Of a stretch of 64,000 nt of DNA, positions 1 through 13,024 are shown one piece after another (position 1 is the first letter of the stretch; every line of letters starts with the position of its first letter). The notes under the pieces are model-generated. The model was not told where the DNA came from and made no database searches. It saw nothing but the letters and a program-made list of their open reading frames with translations. Both the position numbers and the translations under genes were made by a program. Origin of the DNA: Galbula dea (taxonomy: Eukaryota > Chordata > Aves > Piciformes > Galbulidae); assembly GCA_013399015.1 (NCBI GenBank), contig VWZX01008168.1, positions 62,001-126,000 of the forward strand, written 5' to 3'.

Positions 1-105
1 CCTTCAGCTCCTGGCAGGCACTAGAAGGTCTCCTGGGAGCCTTCTCTTCTCCAGCCTGAACAACCCCAACTCTCTCAGCCTGTCCTCATAGGAGAGTTTA
101 AGTAT
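1..105 (-). mobile_element. CR1 fragment (cut by the left edge)
   Basis: Reverse complement of CR1 3' UTR: ccagcctgaacaaccccaac, ctctctcagcctgtcctcat. Confidence 0.85.
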
Positions 106-1164
106 TCCATGTATGGCTGACAGAGAAAGCTGCCAATAAAACTTTCTCCTACATTACCATCAAGTACTTTTCTTATCTATAGAGATAACTTTAGTGTGCT
201 CCATGGTGCTAGAGAAGTGACAGAATTAACTCTCATATTTCATTTTAACTCCCTCCTGTTAGCAGAGGCAAACTGTAAGGAGATAAAAAGAAATGTTTTT
301 AAGAACTTTGTGGTTTTCCTAGTTGGATTTTGTTGCTGTGGTAGTTTTGTAGTCTACACCTGATCTAGTCATGGAGCTAGAGCTCTTTGATTCCTAAATC
401 ATGTAGAAAATGAAGAGGGTTAATAATAGCAATCATCTAAAACATAACCAAAGGTTCACCTCATTGAACAGATGAAACTGTTGTCTTAAAAAGAACAAGC
501 TGGAGCTATGGAAATGGAGAAATGTCCTCAAAAGGTCATCATGGACCTTCAAGGAGGACCACAACCATCCTGGTGATCATGAGCATCACCATCTCTGAGT
601 GACTGAACCCATCCCAGGATGCCAGCAGCTTCTTCCCAACCCAGAGCTGATTTCCACCCTGAACTTGCTCTTCCTTGATCCTCCACCTCTGTGTCACCTC
701 CTTGCTTTCTAGTGTATTAATGGCTTTGTCAGGCAGGATGATTCATGCCAGAGGAAGGCATCAGTTTGAGAATGCATAGATCAAACCCAAGTGCCAGCTG
801 TGAAGCACTGGATGAAGAGGCAAGAGAAATCAATAGGTTATTGCAATGGTGATTGGAGGAACTGATTGGGTTTTAATCATTAGCTTATAAATCCAAAGGC
901 TCAGCTTAAGGGCTGGCTATCAGGCAGGAGGGGAAAGAGGAAAAATCAATGATTCTGGTGACTTGGTTCTCAAGTCACACATGGTCACAGCTCAGGCATA
1001 ATCCTCCCCTCATAAATTAAGGTTCTTAGCACTCCCAGGAGGGAGAGGGATGGACACTGTGGTGGAGAATGGACATGTTTCCAGGCTATGTGTATCTTTG
1101 GGTCCTTCTTTGGGGTCACCTAGGGCCTTAACATCAGAGAGAAGAATAGGACAATCCCATACCC
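106..1164. other. Intergenic, no feature recognised
   Basis: AT-rich unique sequence. No splice-bounded exon, repeat or RNA gene seen. Confidence 0.5.
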
Positions 1165-1400
1165 ACAGAATCACAGAATGGTAGGGGCTGGAAATGACCT
1201 CTGGAGATCATCTAGTCCAACAACCCCTGTCACATCAAGCTCACCTAGAGCAGCTTGCACAGGATCAGCTCCAGGTGGGGTTGGAATGTCTCCAGAGATG
1301 GAGACTCTACCACCTCTCTGGGCAGCCTGGGCCAGGGCTCTAGCACCCTCAGAGAAGTTCCTCCTTATGTTTAGATGGAACTGCCTATGAATAACCCATG
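1165..1400 (-). mobile_element. CR1 3' end
   Basis: Starts at cagaatcacagaatggtag and has the hallmark gatcatctagtccaac. Confidence 0.9.
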
Positions 1401-2034
1401 CTCATCCAGCTCACCTTCCTGCTCTCACAGCTCCTGGGCTGTCCCAGGTCTCCCATCCTCATGGCACAGACTTGCCAGGCAGTGGCTAATTGAGATTCCC
1501 AACGAGTCCTTCTCCTCCTCATTTCACATTCATCTGCAGTCTCTTCCTTTCCAAACTCATTAGTGGCATTTATCCTCATTGCAGTGAGGAGAAGCCACAC
1601 AGGTAAGATATACAGATGGCATCTTGTCTGCAGGGAATTGATACAACCTGCAAGATGCTGAGGAGCTCAAAACTCCTGCAGTAAATGATCTGGGAAGGGG
1701 AAGAAAGGCAAAAAGCTGCTGGAAGTCAGGGCTGGCTCTTGGGAAAGAGTCAGGCAGTCTCTGAAGGGGCAGAGGGGAAGCTGAAGAGAGCATTTCACCC
1801 CTGAAAACGGCCAGAAAATGGAATAGCAGAATAAAGTGATTAAGGTGCTCAGTAGGCAAGAGTGAGGTGATGAGCTGGTGCACAGAAAACCTATGGAAAA
1901 AGGAGTGGTACACAAACAGCAAAGTTATTTCTAAATATGGGACCTAAAAGTGTTCCCCAGAGCTCAAACCCTGCAGTTTTGGCCTCACCCTGGCTCCATA
2001 TCAAAGCAAGGAGAGGAGGTGCATGAGCATCTCT

Positions 2035-2235
2035 TCTTCAGGCAAGGCCAAGGACTCTGCTTTAGAGGAAATGGCTTCAAGTGGCACCAGGGGAGGTTCA
2101 GATTATATATTAGGAAGAATTTCTTCCCCCAGAGGGTTCTCAGGCATTGGTCCAGGCTGCCTAAGGAGGTGATGGAGTCACCATCCCTGAAAGTGTTCAA
2201 AAAACATGGAGATGTGGTGGTTGGGTTCATAGTTG
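2035..2235 (+). mobile_element. CR1 fragment
   Basis: Sense CR1: caccaggggaggttcagatt, ggaagaatttcttcccccag. It lacks the terminal repeat. Confidence 0.88.
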
Positions 2236-2771
2236 ACTTGTTGACTTGCTTGGTTGCTGACTTCATGCTCTCCTGGGCTGCAGTCATTATGGACAAAGTG
2301 CCCAGACAAGGGGAAGTCCTTGTGACATTCCCAAGCAGAAGAGCAGAAGAGACTGAGGTCATATTTGAACATTTCATAAAGGGAAATGTAACATTATTTG
2401 CTGACTGCCAGAGTAATTAAATACACAGAACAGAGCTAACTCCTCTCTAACACTGATCACAATTAGCCAATATTCTTCTCTCAGGGTAATGAGTGTTTAC
2501 CCTAAAAGCCTCTTGGAAGTTTTAACCAGAGAGCTGTGAGTGACATCTAATGATGATAATGACATCTGGATAATGAAGTACAGTGATTTCATTGCCTTCA
2601 AGTTCCTGTTCCCAGAGGGATCCCAAAGCCCTCTCTCTGCTTTCAAGTTCTGAATGACAGCCTCCAAAATCTTGGATTTCCCTTTCTTTTCCTTCCATTA
2701 CTCTTCAGGAACTAGGAAGCCATTATCAGGAAGCTAAATATTCATATGAGAAGATCAGAGGAAACTGATAG

Positions 2772-3020
2772 ACTCCTAGAATGGTTTGGGTTGGAAGGGA
2801 CCTGGAGGCTCATCTAGTTCAAAGCTCCCTGCCATGGACAGAGACACTTTCCACTGGTCCAGGTTGCTCAGAGCCTTATCCAACCTCACCTTGAATGGTT
2901 CCAGGAACGAGACATCCACAGCTTCTCTGGGTGACCTCTTCCAATGCCTCTCCAACCTCACAGTGAAAAATCCTTGGTCTCTTGAAAGGATCTACCTTCT
3001 GAAGCTTTACCCTCTCAAAA
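2772..3020 (-). mobile_element. CR1 3' end
   Basis: agaatggtttgggttggaag at the 3' terminus, decaying rightwards. Confidence 0.9.
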
Positions 3021-3499
3021 TCTTGACCTCACTATTTGTCTGAGAACAGTTTACCAAATGATCCAAGTCCCCCTGGTCTGACAGTCCCATCTTCCTTCCT
3101 TAGTCTCCCCCAAGCCCAGTGCCATCTCTAAAAGTGGATAATTCTATTTTATTCCTGGCAGCCCACCAGGGGAACACATTTCTAGTGAAGGTTCAACAAC
3201 TGATCTGCTCAGAAGACCACTCTAAAGAACTCTTTCAGCCAGGTTTGACATCCCCTAGATCATCTTGTAGAAGAAGAGTTGTGGAGAGGAGTTCCCATCT
3301 CTTGACACTGGAAGGCAACTCCAAATCTATTTTCTGCTGTGAGAAAGGAAAAGAAGGAGAAGAAGACTGTGTTTTCCCTTCAAAAACCCAGAGAGACACA
3401 AGCTGGTTAAATAAGAACTTCCCAGGCACAAAGACGTCATCCTCCAACGAGGAGACATAATGACACAGGAGTGTGGGCTGAAGACAGCAGCCCACTCCA

Positions 3500-3725
3500 G
3501 GACTCTTTCCATCTAAACAGAAGGAGGAACTTACTGGGCTGTGAGGGTGTTGGAGCCCTGGCCCAGGCTTTGCAGAGAGGCTGTGGAGTCTCCTTGTGGG
3601 GAGAGATTGCCAAGGCAGCTGGAGGTGACCCTGGGCAAGCTGCTGGGGATGACCCTGCTGGAGCAGGGGGTTGGACTAGATGATCTCCAGAGGTCCCTTC
3701 CAACCCCTACCAGTCTGGGATTTTG
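3500..3725 (+). mobile_element. CR1 3' end
   Basis: Ends with ttggactagatgatctccag and gtcccttccaacccctacca. Same subfamily as the 13.0 kb and 17.6 kb copies. Confidence 0.9.
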
Positions 3726-3880
3726 GGACTGATGGGACTGAGCTGTCTGTACCTGGCTGATTCTTTCCAGGGATGTCTATTAACTTTCTCTCTTCATCTG
3801 GCCAGATCCTGGTGTCTTTTTCTGCTCCCTTTCTCCAGTGCTCCCCAGTGGCTGGGACAGTGGCATGAAAGAGACTTGAT

Positions 3881-4045
3881 CATAGAACAGCATCCCAGAG
3901 TCACCAAGGTTGGAAGAAACCTCTAAGATCATCAAGTCCAACCATCAACCTAGCACCACCATGCCACTAAACCATGGCCCTAAGGACCACATTTAGATGT
4001 CTTTGGAACTCCTCCAGTGATGGTGACTCCACCACTGTCCTCTCC
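3881..4045 (-). mobile_element. CR1 3' end
   Basis: Subfamily with the accatgccactaaaccatgg segment. Confidence 0.88.
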
Positions 4046-5394
4046 ATATTTCTTTTAGTGGGTTTTTTTTGCCTCTTTTGGAATATTTATTTTTCCCTCA
4101 CCAAGCTGGAACTAATTGTCTGTGATATCAGAATTAGTCTGCCATTTTTTTATCAAGGCCATTTGTAATTTAAATTGGATCTACCAAAGGAGGGTGATAA
4201 AAACCCAAACCTATGTTCACTTCATGCTCATTATGGATCTCAGCAAGACTGATGACAGTTTAATATTAACATTGTTAGGAGTTTCATATAAAAAAAAGGA
4301 ATGAAAAAGGAAAAAAATGAAGACTATTTAATATTCCAGACTTTGCTGATTGGAACTTTGTTACTCCTGACAATGGCAAATCAATTGATACCCTAATTAA
4401 AATGAAGAGAAGAGAAATAAACCAAGAAAGAAAGAAATATATTCCATATGTTAGATGGAAGCTTGTGGTTGCTCCTTCTGAAGTGTCTCCTTTCCATATT
4501 GTTTTCTCCTCATTTCCTCATCTAGACTTTGGCCTTGAACTGTGAGAGCAAAGGTGCTTTTGAAGATCAAGGAAACACAAGCACAAACCATGCTCTTCAA
4601 GACCATATCTGGATAACTTCAAGAAGGAGGTGCACCTGGAATTAAAAAAAGGGATTTGGGGGTGATCAGCCTGTGGTCACCCTACCTGCAGACAGGGAAG
4701 GGTTAAATGAGAGAGCTCTCACCCTACTGAGTCTGATTGATGTCCTCAGAACTTTCTCCTCCATCATTTCCAGCTGTCTAACTCCCTTCCCTAGATCACA
4801 CATCCTTGCTGCTGCTCCTTGCAGCTCAGGTGGTTAGATCTCACCTCATTTTTATCTTCAAGGTCACTTGTTTTCCTCTTTCTGAGAGTTTGATTCTTCT
4901 TAGGGAAAATACCTTGGAAAGTCGTGGATTGAGGTGAAGACTTCTTGGCATCACCATGATTAATGAAAAAGAAGAAGTCAGTTCAATCCCAGGCCTGATC
5001 TTTGGGTGGCTTTGCTAATAAACCCTTTTCCAGCCTGATGCTTCTCTGACAGTCTTATTTTTCTTTCATTCTTCTTCCTCCTTCTACCTTTGCCACCACT
5101 TGTGTTAGCCTTGAGCTCCTAGAGATAACAGCAGCAAAGGGGAAGATATCCCTTTCTTAGTAGCAGTTCATGTCTACACCAGCTTCAAGTGCTTGAGGAG
5201 CTACACTGGGCAGCTCAGAAAGGTCCTTGTGACATTCCAGAGCAGTTTTGGCTTCTCTGTGTCTCTGATCTTTTTTAGCCTCCTTTTCCCATTCCTTTCC
5301 TCCAGAAGTGCAGAAGGGACAAGGTAATATTTGTGGCATGGAGTACTTGGACCTCTAATGGACTGGAGAAGAGAAGAACTGAGGGTGATCACAG
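4046..5394. other. Intergenic, no feature recognised
   Basis: AT-rich unique sequence with short A-runs near 4290..4320. Confidence 0.5.
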
Positions 5395-5447
5395 AGGGTA
5401 AGAGAGTTGTGGTTGTTCAGCCTGGAGAAGAGAAGGCTCCAGGGAGA
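5395..5447 (+). mobile_element. CR1 internal scrap
   Basis: gttgttcagcctggagaaga only; about 50 bp remain. Confidence 0.6.
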
Positions 5448-5689
5448 CAAACATACACAAAGCAATAACAAAGCCAGTCCTCGATGGCAATTCCATCACT
5501 GGCACCACTGATGCTGTGGCAAGGACTGGGGAAGTCCCAGAATGGACTCAGCAGCAGGTGGGAACTGGATCCAGGAGCTGGATTCTGGAACTGGATGCAG
5601 GAACACATGGGTCAGAATCAAAGGCAGAATGGACAGAGTCCTCCTCAGACACTGGCCAGTGAGGAAGAGAGGTTGACCCTCATGACCCT

Positions 5690-6055
5690 TCAGCTTTCTA
5701 CTGAAGATGATGTCCATGGGCTGGAATCCCTTCTTGGTCAGTTCAGGGTCACCTCTCCTGTCCCCTCCTCCCTGCAGGTGTCACCTCTTCCTTCCTGCTC
5801 TCCAATGAGGGACACAAGATCTAACAATGACCTTGGTCTGCAGAGGAGCAAGTCTAAAGCAGAGCCTTTCTGCAGCCCAGCCCTTGGTGGTAACTCTCCC
5901 CATGGAGTGTTCTCCCTGCTAGGAGCAGACACTGCCTGGGAGAACATGCTGTTAGCTTCAGAGAGTGCAGCCCTGAGAAGAGACTGAGCTGAGAAGTCAA
6001 ATCCCTGAACAGAACTGGTTCTGTTCTAGCTCAAACCAGGACATCTACAAAAAGC
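5690..6055 (+). mobile_element. Probable avian endogenous-retrovirus LTR relic
   Basis: The segment runs from atgatgtccatgggctggaa, through tggtcagttcagggtcacct, to a right part with gttagcttcagagagtgcag and caaaccaggacat. This succession resembles avian ERV LTRs as I remember them. No flanking internal retroviral region and no clear target duplication are visible, so it would be a worn solo LTR. The open frame across it is likely chance. Confidence 0.4.
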
Positions 6056-6659
6056 AAACTTTCTGAGGAAGACTTTGTTGTGGGGAAAAATTGCTCAGAA
6101 TTCTGAGTCCTTTATTTTTAAGTCCTGCTAATTGCTGATACAGGATGTGCCTCTTATTTCATGGTGTTGTGGCAGCAGTAATTAGTGTGCTGCCCAGATT
6201 TTTAATGAGGTTATTCATAGCCAAGCCTCAAAACTTTGCAAGAGCTTCCACAATTATCCTAGATTACAGAGGAGGAAAACCAGGAACAGATAAAATTTGG
6301 TAACTAAGAGCTTAGTGATAAATTCTCAGCAGAGTCTCCTGTCCTCCTCTAAAGCATCTTGGGCTTTTCTTCTTTCATGTAAATCTCTTGCCTCCTTTTC
6401 CTTCCTAACCAACATCTTCCCCCAGCTAAAGGAATGCTAGTCCCTCTCTCCACTCATGGATGTGACAGAAATCCCTGTGGCAATCACTGCAGAAGGTTTG
6501 ATTGGCATCAGAAGCTCAAGGAAAAACATCTCTGAGCATTAAAAGAGTCTGTTAGGAAAGCCAGAAGTACCTGGAGATGAGCTTAAAAACCACCCTGTGA
6601 AAGGGGCTCCAGGTTGACTCAGGTTGTAAACAGAGGCATGAAGAGGAAAGTTCAGCACA
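6056..6659. other. Intergenic, nothing recognised
   Basis: Lies between the LTR-like relic and a long CR1. No exon-like segment. Confidence 0.45.
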
Positions 6660-7425
6660 GGTATGATGGCTGAGGTCAAAGGGATGAGGTTCAACAAGGC
6701 CAAGGGTTGAGTCCTGCACTTGGGTCACAGCAACCCCACAAATGCTCCAGGCTTGAGGCAGAGTGGCTGGAAAGGTGCTGGTGGAAAAGGACCTGGAGGT
6801 GTTGGTCAACAGCAGCTGAAGATGAATGTGCCCAAGTGGCCATAGAGGCTTGGGTCAGAAACACTGTGACCAGCAGGACTAGGGCAGGGATTGTCCTCCT
6901 GGGCTGGGCACTGGGGAGGCCACAGCTGGAATCCTGGGCTCAGCTTTGGGCTCCTGACTCCCAGAAGGACATGGAGGTGCTGGAGTGTGGCCAGAGAAGG
7001 GCAAGGAAGGTGGGGAAGGGTCTAGAGCACAAGGGTTGTGAGGAGCAGCTGAGGGAAGTGGGGTTGGTTAGGCTGGAGAAGAGGAGGCTCAGGGGAGACC
7101 TTCTGGTTCTCTGCAGCTCCCTGAGAGGAGGCTGGAGCCAGGTGGAGCTTGGGCTCTTCTGCCAAGGGACAAGTGACAGGACAAAAGGACATGGCCTCAA
7201 CTTGAGCCAAGGGAGGTTTAGGTTGAACATAAGAAAAAATTTGTTTGTGGAAAGGATTGTCAAACCCTGGAAGAGGCTTCCCAAGGCAGAGGTGGAGTCA
7301 CCATCCCTGGAGGGGTTTCCAGTCGTGCTGGGAGCCATGGTTTAGTGGTGACTTGGCAATGTTAAGTTAATGGTTGGACTTGATGATCTTCAAGGTGTTT
7401 TCCAGCCAAAATAATTTCTGTTTCT
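6660..7425 (+). mobile_element. CR1 3' region, long copy (about 765 bp)
   Basis: Begins in the end of the reverse-transcriptase frame (gttcaacaaggccaagggtt, cttgggtcacagcaacccca) and runs through the whole 3' UTR to gatgatcttcaaggtgtttt. No intact frame remains. Confidence 0.92.
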
Positions 7426-7714
7426 ATCTTTTATCCCTCAGCTGGTTTCCTTCCCCCTTCCTCTCAATCACTGCCTTAGACAGAGGATGCTGGGCTGGAA
7501 AGGTTGCATGTCCCAAAGAATTACCATCATAAAAACAGGGCTTGAAATGAGGAAGATCAAAGAATTAGAGAACCCCTCCCAAAGAGCTGCTGCTGAGTGA
7601 ACAAGACACAGCCGTGATGAGAAGAGCTGTGGGGAGGGATGGTGGATTAGAGGTGTGGCAGGTGGAAGGCAGCTAGGGTGAGGAGCTAATGAACTCCCTG
7701 AAAACATACCCCAC

Positions 7715-8249
7715 ACAAAACAAAGCAAAAACACAGAAAAACCCAAACCAAATCAAACCAAAACCCAAACCAAAACCCAAACCAAACCCCAAACCAAAAC
7801 CCAAACCAAAACCCAAACCAAAACCCAAACCAAAACCAATCAAATGAAATCAAACCAAATCCAAACCAAAAGCAAACCCAAAACCAAAACCAACCAAAAC
7901 AAATCAAATCAAAATCAGACCAAAAGCAAAGCAAACCCAAAACAAACCAGACCCAACCAAACTGAAACCAAACCAAAACCAAACCAAACCTAAACTAAAC
8001 CAATCCAAACCTAAATAAAACCAATCCAAAGTAAAAACAAACCAAAACAAAACAAACTAAAAAAAAACCCAAATCAAACCAAAACAAACTAAAATAAAAC
8101 CAAATCAAACCAAAACCAAACCAAACCAATCCAAACCTAAACAAAACCAATCCAAACCAAAAACAAACCAAACCATACCAAACTAAAATAAAACCAAATC
8201 AAACCAAAACAAACCACAACCAAGCCAACCCAACAAACAAAAAAAACAG
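7715..8249. repeat. Degenerate (AAACC)n array
   Basis: About 530 bp almost entirely of A and C on this strand, built from AAACC and AAAACCC units. In 7745..7835 an 11-12 bp register (cccaaaccaaaa) is superimposed. Later parts alternate AAACC with AAATC. The long open frame on the opposite strand (W/F/G-rich) is a low-complexity artefact. Confidence 0.9.
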
Positions 8250-8409
8250 GAAAAAGCCACCTTCATCTGACTTTATTCAGCTTTTTCCCCCACCCTAACT
8301 CCACATGAAGTTGGAGCAGGTCAGAGGCGAGGCAGAGCTAATGAAACTAATAATTGTCTTTGTTTTACTTTGCTGTTTCCATTCCTAGGAGTGTGGCCTT
8401 CCTTTTCAG

Positions 8410-8630
8410 CAGGACCAGACACTTGTGAGCTTCAATGCTTATTTCTGCCTTTGCTTGGTGGACATAGCACAGCAGATGTGACCAGCACTGGCTTTTGTCC
8501 CTCACAGAGCAGCATGTCCATGAGAGGTGACCTGGTTTGCAGGGGAAGGTGAAAAGCTCTGCTTGCACTTTGCTTTCTAAGAGAGGGTGGTGGAGAGTGC
8601 ATGTCACACCTTGAGTCAAAGGGCTGCAGT
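8410..8630. repeat. Duplicated non-CR1 block, copy A
   Basis: These 221 bp align without gaps to 29223..29443, with about eight mismatches counted by eye. In both copies the left edge is sharp (caggaccagacac) and the right edge passes directly into the 3' end of a minus-strand CR1. See the findings for the interpretations (LINE 3' transduction, segmental duplication, or an unrecognised tail of the element). Confidence 0.85.
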
Positions 8631-9100
8631 CACAGAGTGTTAGGGGCTGGAAGGGACCTCTGGAGATCATCTAGTCCAACCCCCCTGGCAGAGCAGGGTC
8701 ACCTACAGCAGGTTGAACAGGATGGTGGTCAGCTGGGGTTGGAATCTCTCCAGAGACGGAGTCTCCAGCACCTCTCTGGGCAGCCTGGGCCAGGGCTCTG
8801 CACCCTCAAAGGAAAGAAGTTTCTCCTGATGTTTAGCTGGAACTGCCTCAGTTGCAGTCTGTGTCTGTTCCCTCTTGTCCTGTCCCTGGCCACCACTGAC
8901 CAAAGCCTGGCCCCAGCCTCCTGCCACCCACCCAGGAATTACTGAGCAGCATTGATCAGCTCCCTCCTCAGTCTTCTCCTCTCCAGGCTAAGCAGCCCCA
9001 GGGCTCTCAGCCTTTCCCCATCAGAGAGATGTTCAATCCCCTAAGCATTCTTTTAACCCTTTTCTGTTCCTTCTCCAGAAGTTCCCTGTCCTTCTGGAAC
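8631..9100 (-). mobile_element. CR1 3' end fused to duplicated block A
   Basis: Its 3' terminus (cacagagtgttaggggctgg) abuts 8630. Same subfamily as 48833..49520. Confidence 0.92.
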
Positions 9101-9498
9101 AGCCTTGTTTCTCCCTGTCAGTCAGCTGCTGACAGAAAGGGGAAGGTTTCTTTATACCAACCTCATACTTACCTAGCCCCCAGGCAGCTCCAACCTCCCT
9201 CTCCTCCCCTTTTCCTTTTAATTATCACTCCAAAAGCATAGAGCCCACGGTTACATGAGTCACAAATTACATCTCCCTGCAGTGCATAATGCTCCTTTCC
9301 ACACCTACAGAGGATGAGTCATTAAAAATATAAAGAAAAAAAAAATATATAAAATAAAGAAAAAATACCCAAGAAATTCAACATTCACCATCAATAGAAG
9401 CAGGAGGAAAAGCATCAAAGAAGAAAATACTGCTGTGGACACATCAACTCCAGTGGAAGCAGTTCCTTTAGGAATGGACATGAATGGAGTTTGCCATC

Positions 9499-9600
9499 AC
9501 AGACTCATTCAGGTTGGAAGAGGCCTCTAAGATCATGAAGCCCAACCATCAACCTCTCACCACCATGCCACTAACCCATGGCCCTAAGGACCACATCTAT
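9499..9600 (-). mobile_element. CR1 3' end, short
   Basis: tcattcaggttggaagaggc and accatgccactaacccatgg. Confidence 0.85.
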
Positions 9601-11021
9601 GCTTTGTAAACATCTCCAGTTCAGGTGACTTTTGTCTCACCAAGTGCCACAGAAGGAAGGTCCCACAACAGCTCTGCTTAGCTCTTCTTTGGTTGAGAAG
9701 AGCAGGAGAAGTCAATCTTGCAAGAAGAGGAAGGAAGGGAGATGTTGGAGCTGCAGAAGAGCTGAAGCATCCTCCCGTGGAAACTGGGAATGGTTCCTGG
9801 TGCTTGTGAAGATGAATCACCCATGAACAGCTATAAAGAGATATAAGCACATATAGGTAATGATAAATAAATGAAATATAGAAAAGAAAACCCTTTTACC
9901 TGTAAATAAAACCCAAGAAATACAAATAACTAGCTAACCCTTCAGCGTTTTCCCTTCTCTTGGGGCTTTGCAAGGTGATCAGAGTTAATTGCTGAGTCTC
10001 TGTGGCTGGCAGGAGATATTCACATTTTCTCCACAAGATTACAAGCACACTTGAAAAAAAGCTCTCACAGCAGAGCTGCCTCCACTCCAGTTCCCTCTCA
10101 ATCCTGCTGCAAGGTTTCTCTAAGCTTCAGGAAACACATTCTTTCAGCCTGTTTCTTTTTATCTCCCCTTTGCCTGGGAAAGAAGAGTGAAAAGAGAAAA
10201 TCACATTTTTTGCCAGGCAGGAGAGAAGTTCTTTGGTAAATTGAACCCAAACCTGATGAGTTTGGTGCACAAGGGAAATTATTTCTCCTTAGAACATTGT
10301 TAGAGTCCTTCTGGTTTGGGGTTTGGGTTTCATTTTCCTCTGTCAGATCTCTCAGCTGGAAAAGGTTGAGCTCTCCTCTCACAGCTGAACCTTATGGGAG
10401 ATGAAATGCTGGGCAAAGACAGCTCAGATGCTAAAGGTGCTCAAGCTACAGGGGTAGTGAGGCAGAAAAATCCTTAACCACGACAAAACTGGTTCAGGTG
10501 GTGAAACCAGGCTAGCAGCATTGCACACACACACAGAGAACATCAACAAATCACTGCTGCAGCTATTGACTTCTCCTTCTGTTATGAGTTGCTAATTCCA
10601 CTGCAATTTTTCTCTCTTCCTTTCTCACACTCTCTCTCCTTCTCATTCCTCTCCCCCAAGGGGTTACTCTTTTACTGCTTGTTTCTACTTGCCTGGTTGC
10701 CATATTTCAACATTGGCCTCAGGAGAGCAGAAAGTCAGAGGATTAGCACCCAGAGAGCACCCAGACCAAGTCTTCCTAACAGCAAAAAGCATTTTGAGAT
10801 TAAGCTCTATGCAAGATATCAAATCCAATTCCTTAATATCAGCTTTGCTGCCTAGAAGTACTGTATTTGCCTTATTTCCCTTAAATTTACAGTATCCTCC
10901 CCTCCTCTTCCCTTCCCTCCCCTCCTTTTCCCTTTCCCCTCTTACAATTACTTTGAGCAACACTTCCAGTTCCAAGAAGGAAGCATGTTTGAGTTCCTTT
11001 CTTTATCAAGTAGTGCTAAGG
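9601..11021. other. Intergenic, nothing recognised
   Basis: Contains a short CA run near 10526..10540 and a C/T-rich stretch (10890..10940). No coding signal. Confidence 0.5.
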
Positions 11022-11573
11022 AATCCCAGCATGGGAGGGGTTGGAAGAGACCTCTGCAGATCATCTAGTCCAACCTCCCTGCCCCCCAGCAGCTTGCCCA
11101 GGGTCACCTCCAGCTGCCTTGGCAATCTCTCCACACAAGGAGACTCCACAGCCTCTCTGCAAAGCCTGGGCCAGGGCTCCAACACCCTCACACCAAACAA
11201 GCTTCTCCTCCTGCTCAGCTGCAACCTCCTGGCTTCCACTTGGTGCCCAGTGCCCCTTGGCCTGGCCCTGGCCACCACTGAGCAGAGTCTGGCCCCAGCC
11301 TCTTGCTCCCAGCCTTCAGCTCTTGCTCAGCATTGAGCAGCTCCCCTGTGGGGCTGCTCTTCTCCAGGCTCAGCAACCCCAGGGCTCTCAGCCTTTCCTC
11401 CTGCCAGAGCTGCTCCAGTGCCCTCAGCATCTTCCTAGCCTCCACTGGACTCTCTCCAGCAGTTCCCTGGCTCTCTGGAACTGGGGAGCCCAGACCTGGA
11501 GCCAGGACTCCAGCTATGGCCTGAGTAGGGCAGAGTAGATGGGGAGGAGAACCTCCCTGGCCCTGCTGGTCAC
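11022..11573 (-). mobile_element. CR1 3' region, arm of an inverted pair
   Basis: Well preserved, about 550 bp. Nearly identical over most of its length to the opposite-strand copy at 13025..13683. Confidence 0.93.
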
Positions 11574-11744
11574 ATAGATATATCAAAAGAGAAAACAACC
11601 ATATCAGCACTGAATCTACTTGCTGCCTCCCAGGGAAGAAGATCTTTCCCAGAGGAGCAGATAAGAAAGCAAGGAACTACCAGAGGCATTATCTATTTTT
11701 TTAAGGCAAAGGAATATGTCCAGAGCACTAAATGCAGTGAGACA

Positions 11745-11858
11745 GAATCACACAGAATGATGAAGGCTGAAAGAGCCCTCTAAGATCCTCAAGCCCAACC
11801 ATCAACCTCTCACCACCATGCCACCAAACCATGGCCCTAAGGACCACATCTATGCAAG
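11745..11858 (-). mobile_element. CR1 3' end, short
   Basis: agaatcacacagaatgatga and caccaaaccatggccctaag. Confidence 0.85.
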
Positions 11859-12364
11859 TAGCATGATGTCTATATATCCCTAGATAAAACCCAGGGAGCT
11901 AAAGCAATCCATTCTCCTGGGATACTGATCAGGGAGATGTTATCATTCCCACTTTCCAGCTGGAGAAGATCCAAACTGGAAGGTCCCAGATGGGAAGCTC
12001 TGACAAAAGCAGGACTCAAGTCTCATTGCTAGAACAGTATCATATTGATTTCTTGTAGCCTTTGGATCTTTCTAATCAGTGACTGATCCTGGGAGCAAAG
12101 TTACAGACCCTGGTGAACAAACCAGTGCCTGAAAATCCTGTTTCTTAATTTAGAAAAGGAAAGAATAGCCCAACCCAAACTTGATTATTCAATACTATTA
12201 TTTATTTTGAAGCCAACCAACTTGCCACCTTCCTTTGCTGGTCTGGCATGTCAACCTGTGAGCAAAGAGCAGTGTTCATCCTGAGGTTCTGTCACTGATA
12301 ATCCCCTTAGAGGATTTCTGCACTCTGCTATTTAATTAACAGCAATGTCTAATGTATTATTAAT

Positions 12365-12515
12365 GAAGAACCATAAAATATCCTGAGTTGGAAGGGAGCC
12401 ACCAGGATCATGGAGACCAACTCCTATCTATGCCCAGGACAACTCCAAACTCACCCCATGTGGCTAAAAGCATTGTCCAAATGCTTCTGCAATTCCAGGA
12501 GGCTTCCTGTATATT
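12365..12515 (-). mobile_element. CR1 3' end, older subfamily
   Basis: tatcctgagttggaagggag and cattgtccaaatgcttctgc. Same subfamily as the nested host at 59043..59632. Confidence 0.8.
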
Positions 12516-13024
12516 CTATTTCATAAAGAATTAAACACCCTCTAAAGACAAGAGACAAGTCTGCATGGACAGTCCATGGCAGGAAGAAATCAAGATCCTC
12601 AAAGCTTCTCCAAGTAGCTTTATTGGGGTGGTAGTCACCCTTGACTTTGTCTCTTGGTCCAATCCTTCTTCACCTTTCTGCCCTTCTCAGATTGGAGACT
12701 TGCACAACCCATTTAGAAATCCATCAGCCCCACAGGTTAAATGCTTTGTTTTCTAAAGGCAGAAAGGGAAAAGGAAAAAAGGAGGTTGCTAGAAATTCAC
12801 CACTGACAGGAAGCTAGCAACTAAGAGAAGACAAGTGACAGGAAAAACAGGCATGTGGAACAAGGTAGAAAATGAGCAAAGGTTGAGGAACTGTCTCAGG
12901 CAGCTTGGAGATGAGGTTTTCTGAGCTCTGGATGGATCAGAGTGACCTTTCAGTCTGTGCTGAGCCTACTCTGTTCCAGTCTGTGGCTCTGATGCCTGAA
13001 GATAGGAAGCTGTAGGTTTGAACT

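Noticed and set aside
5484..5987. 167-codon open frame
   Set aside because: It lies across the probable LTR relic and has no recognisable protein features.
6707..7345. 212-codon open frame (+)
   Set aside because: Entirely inside a long CR1 3' region. The CR1 reverse-transcriptase frame itself ends before it.
7686..7982. 98-codon frame rich in Trp, Phe and Gly
   Set aside because: Translation of the low-complexity AAACC array.
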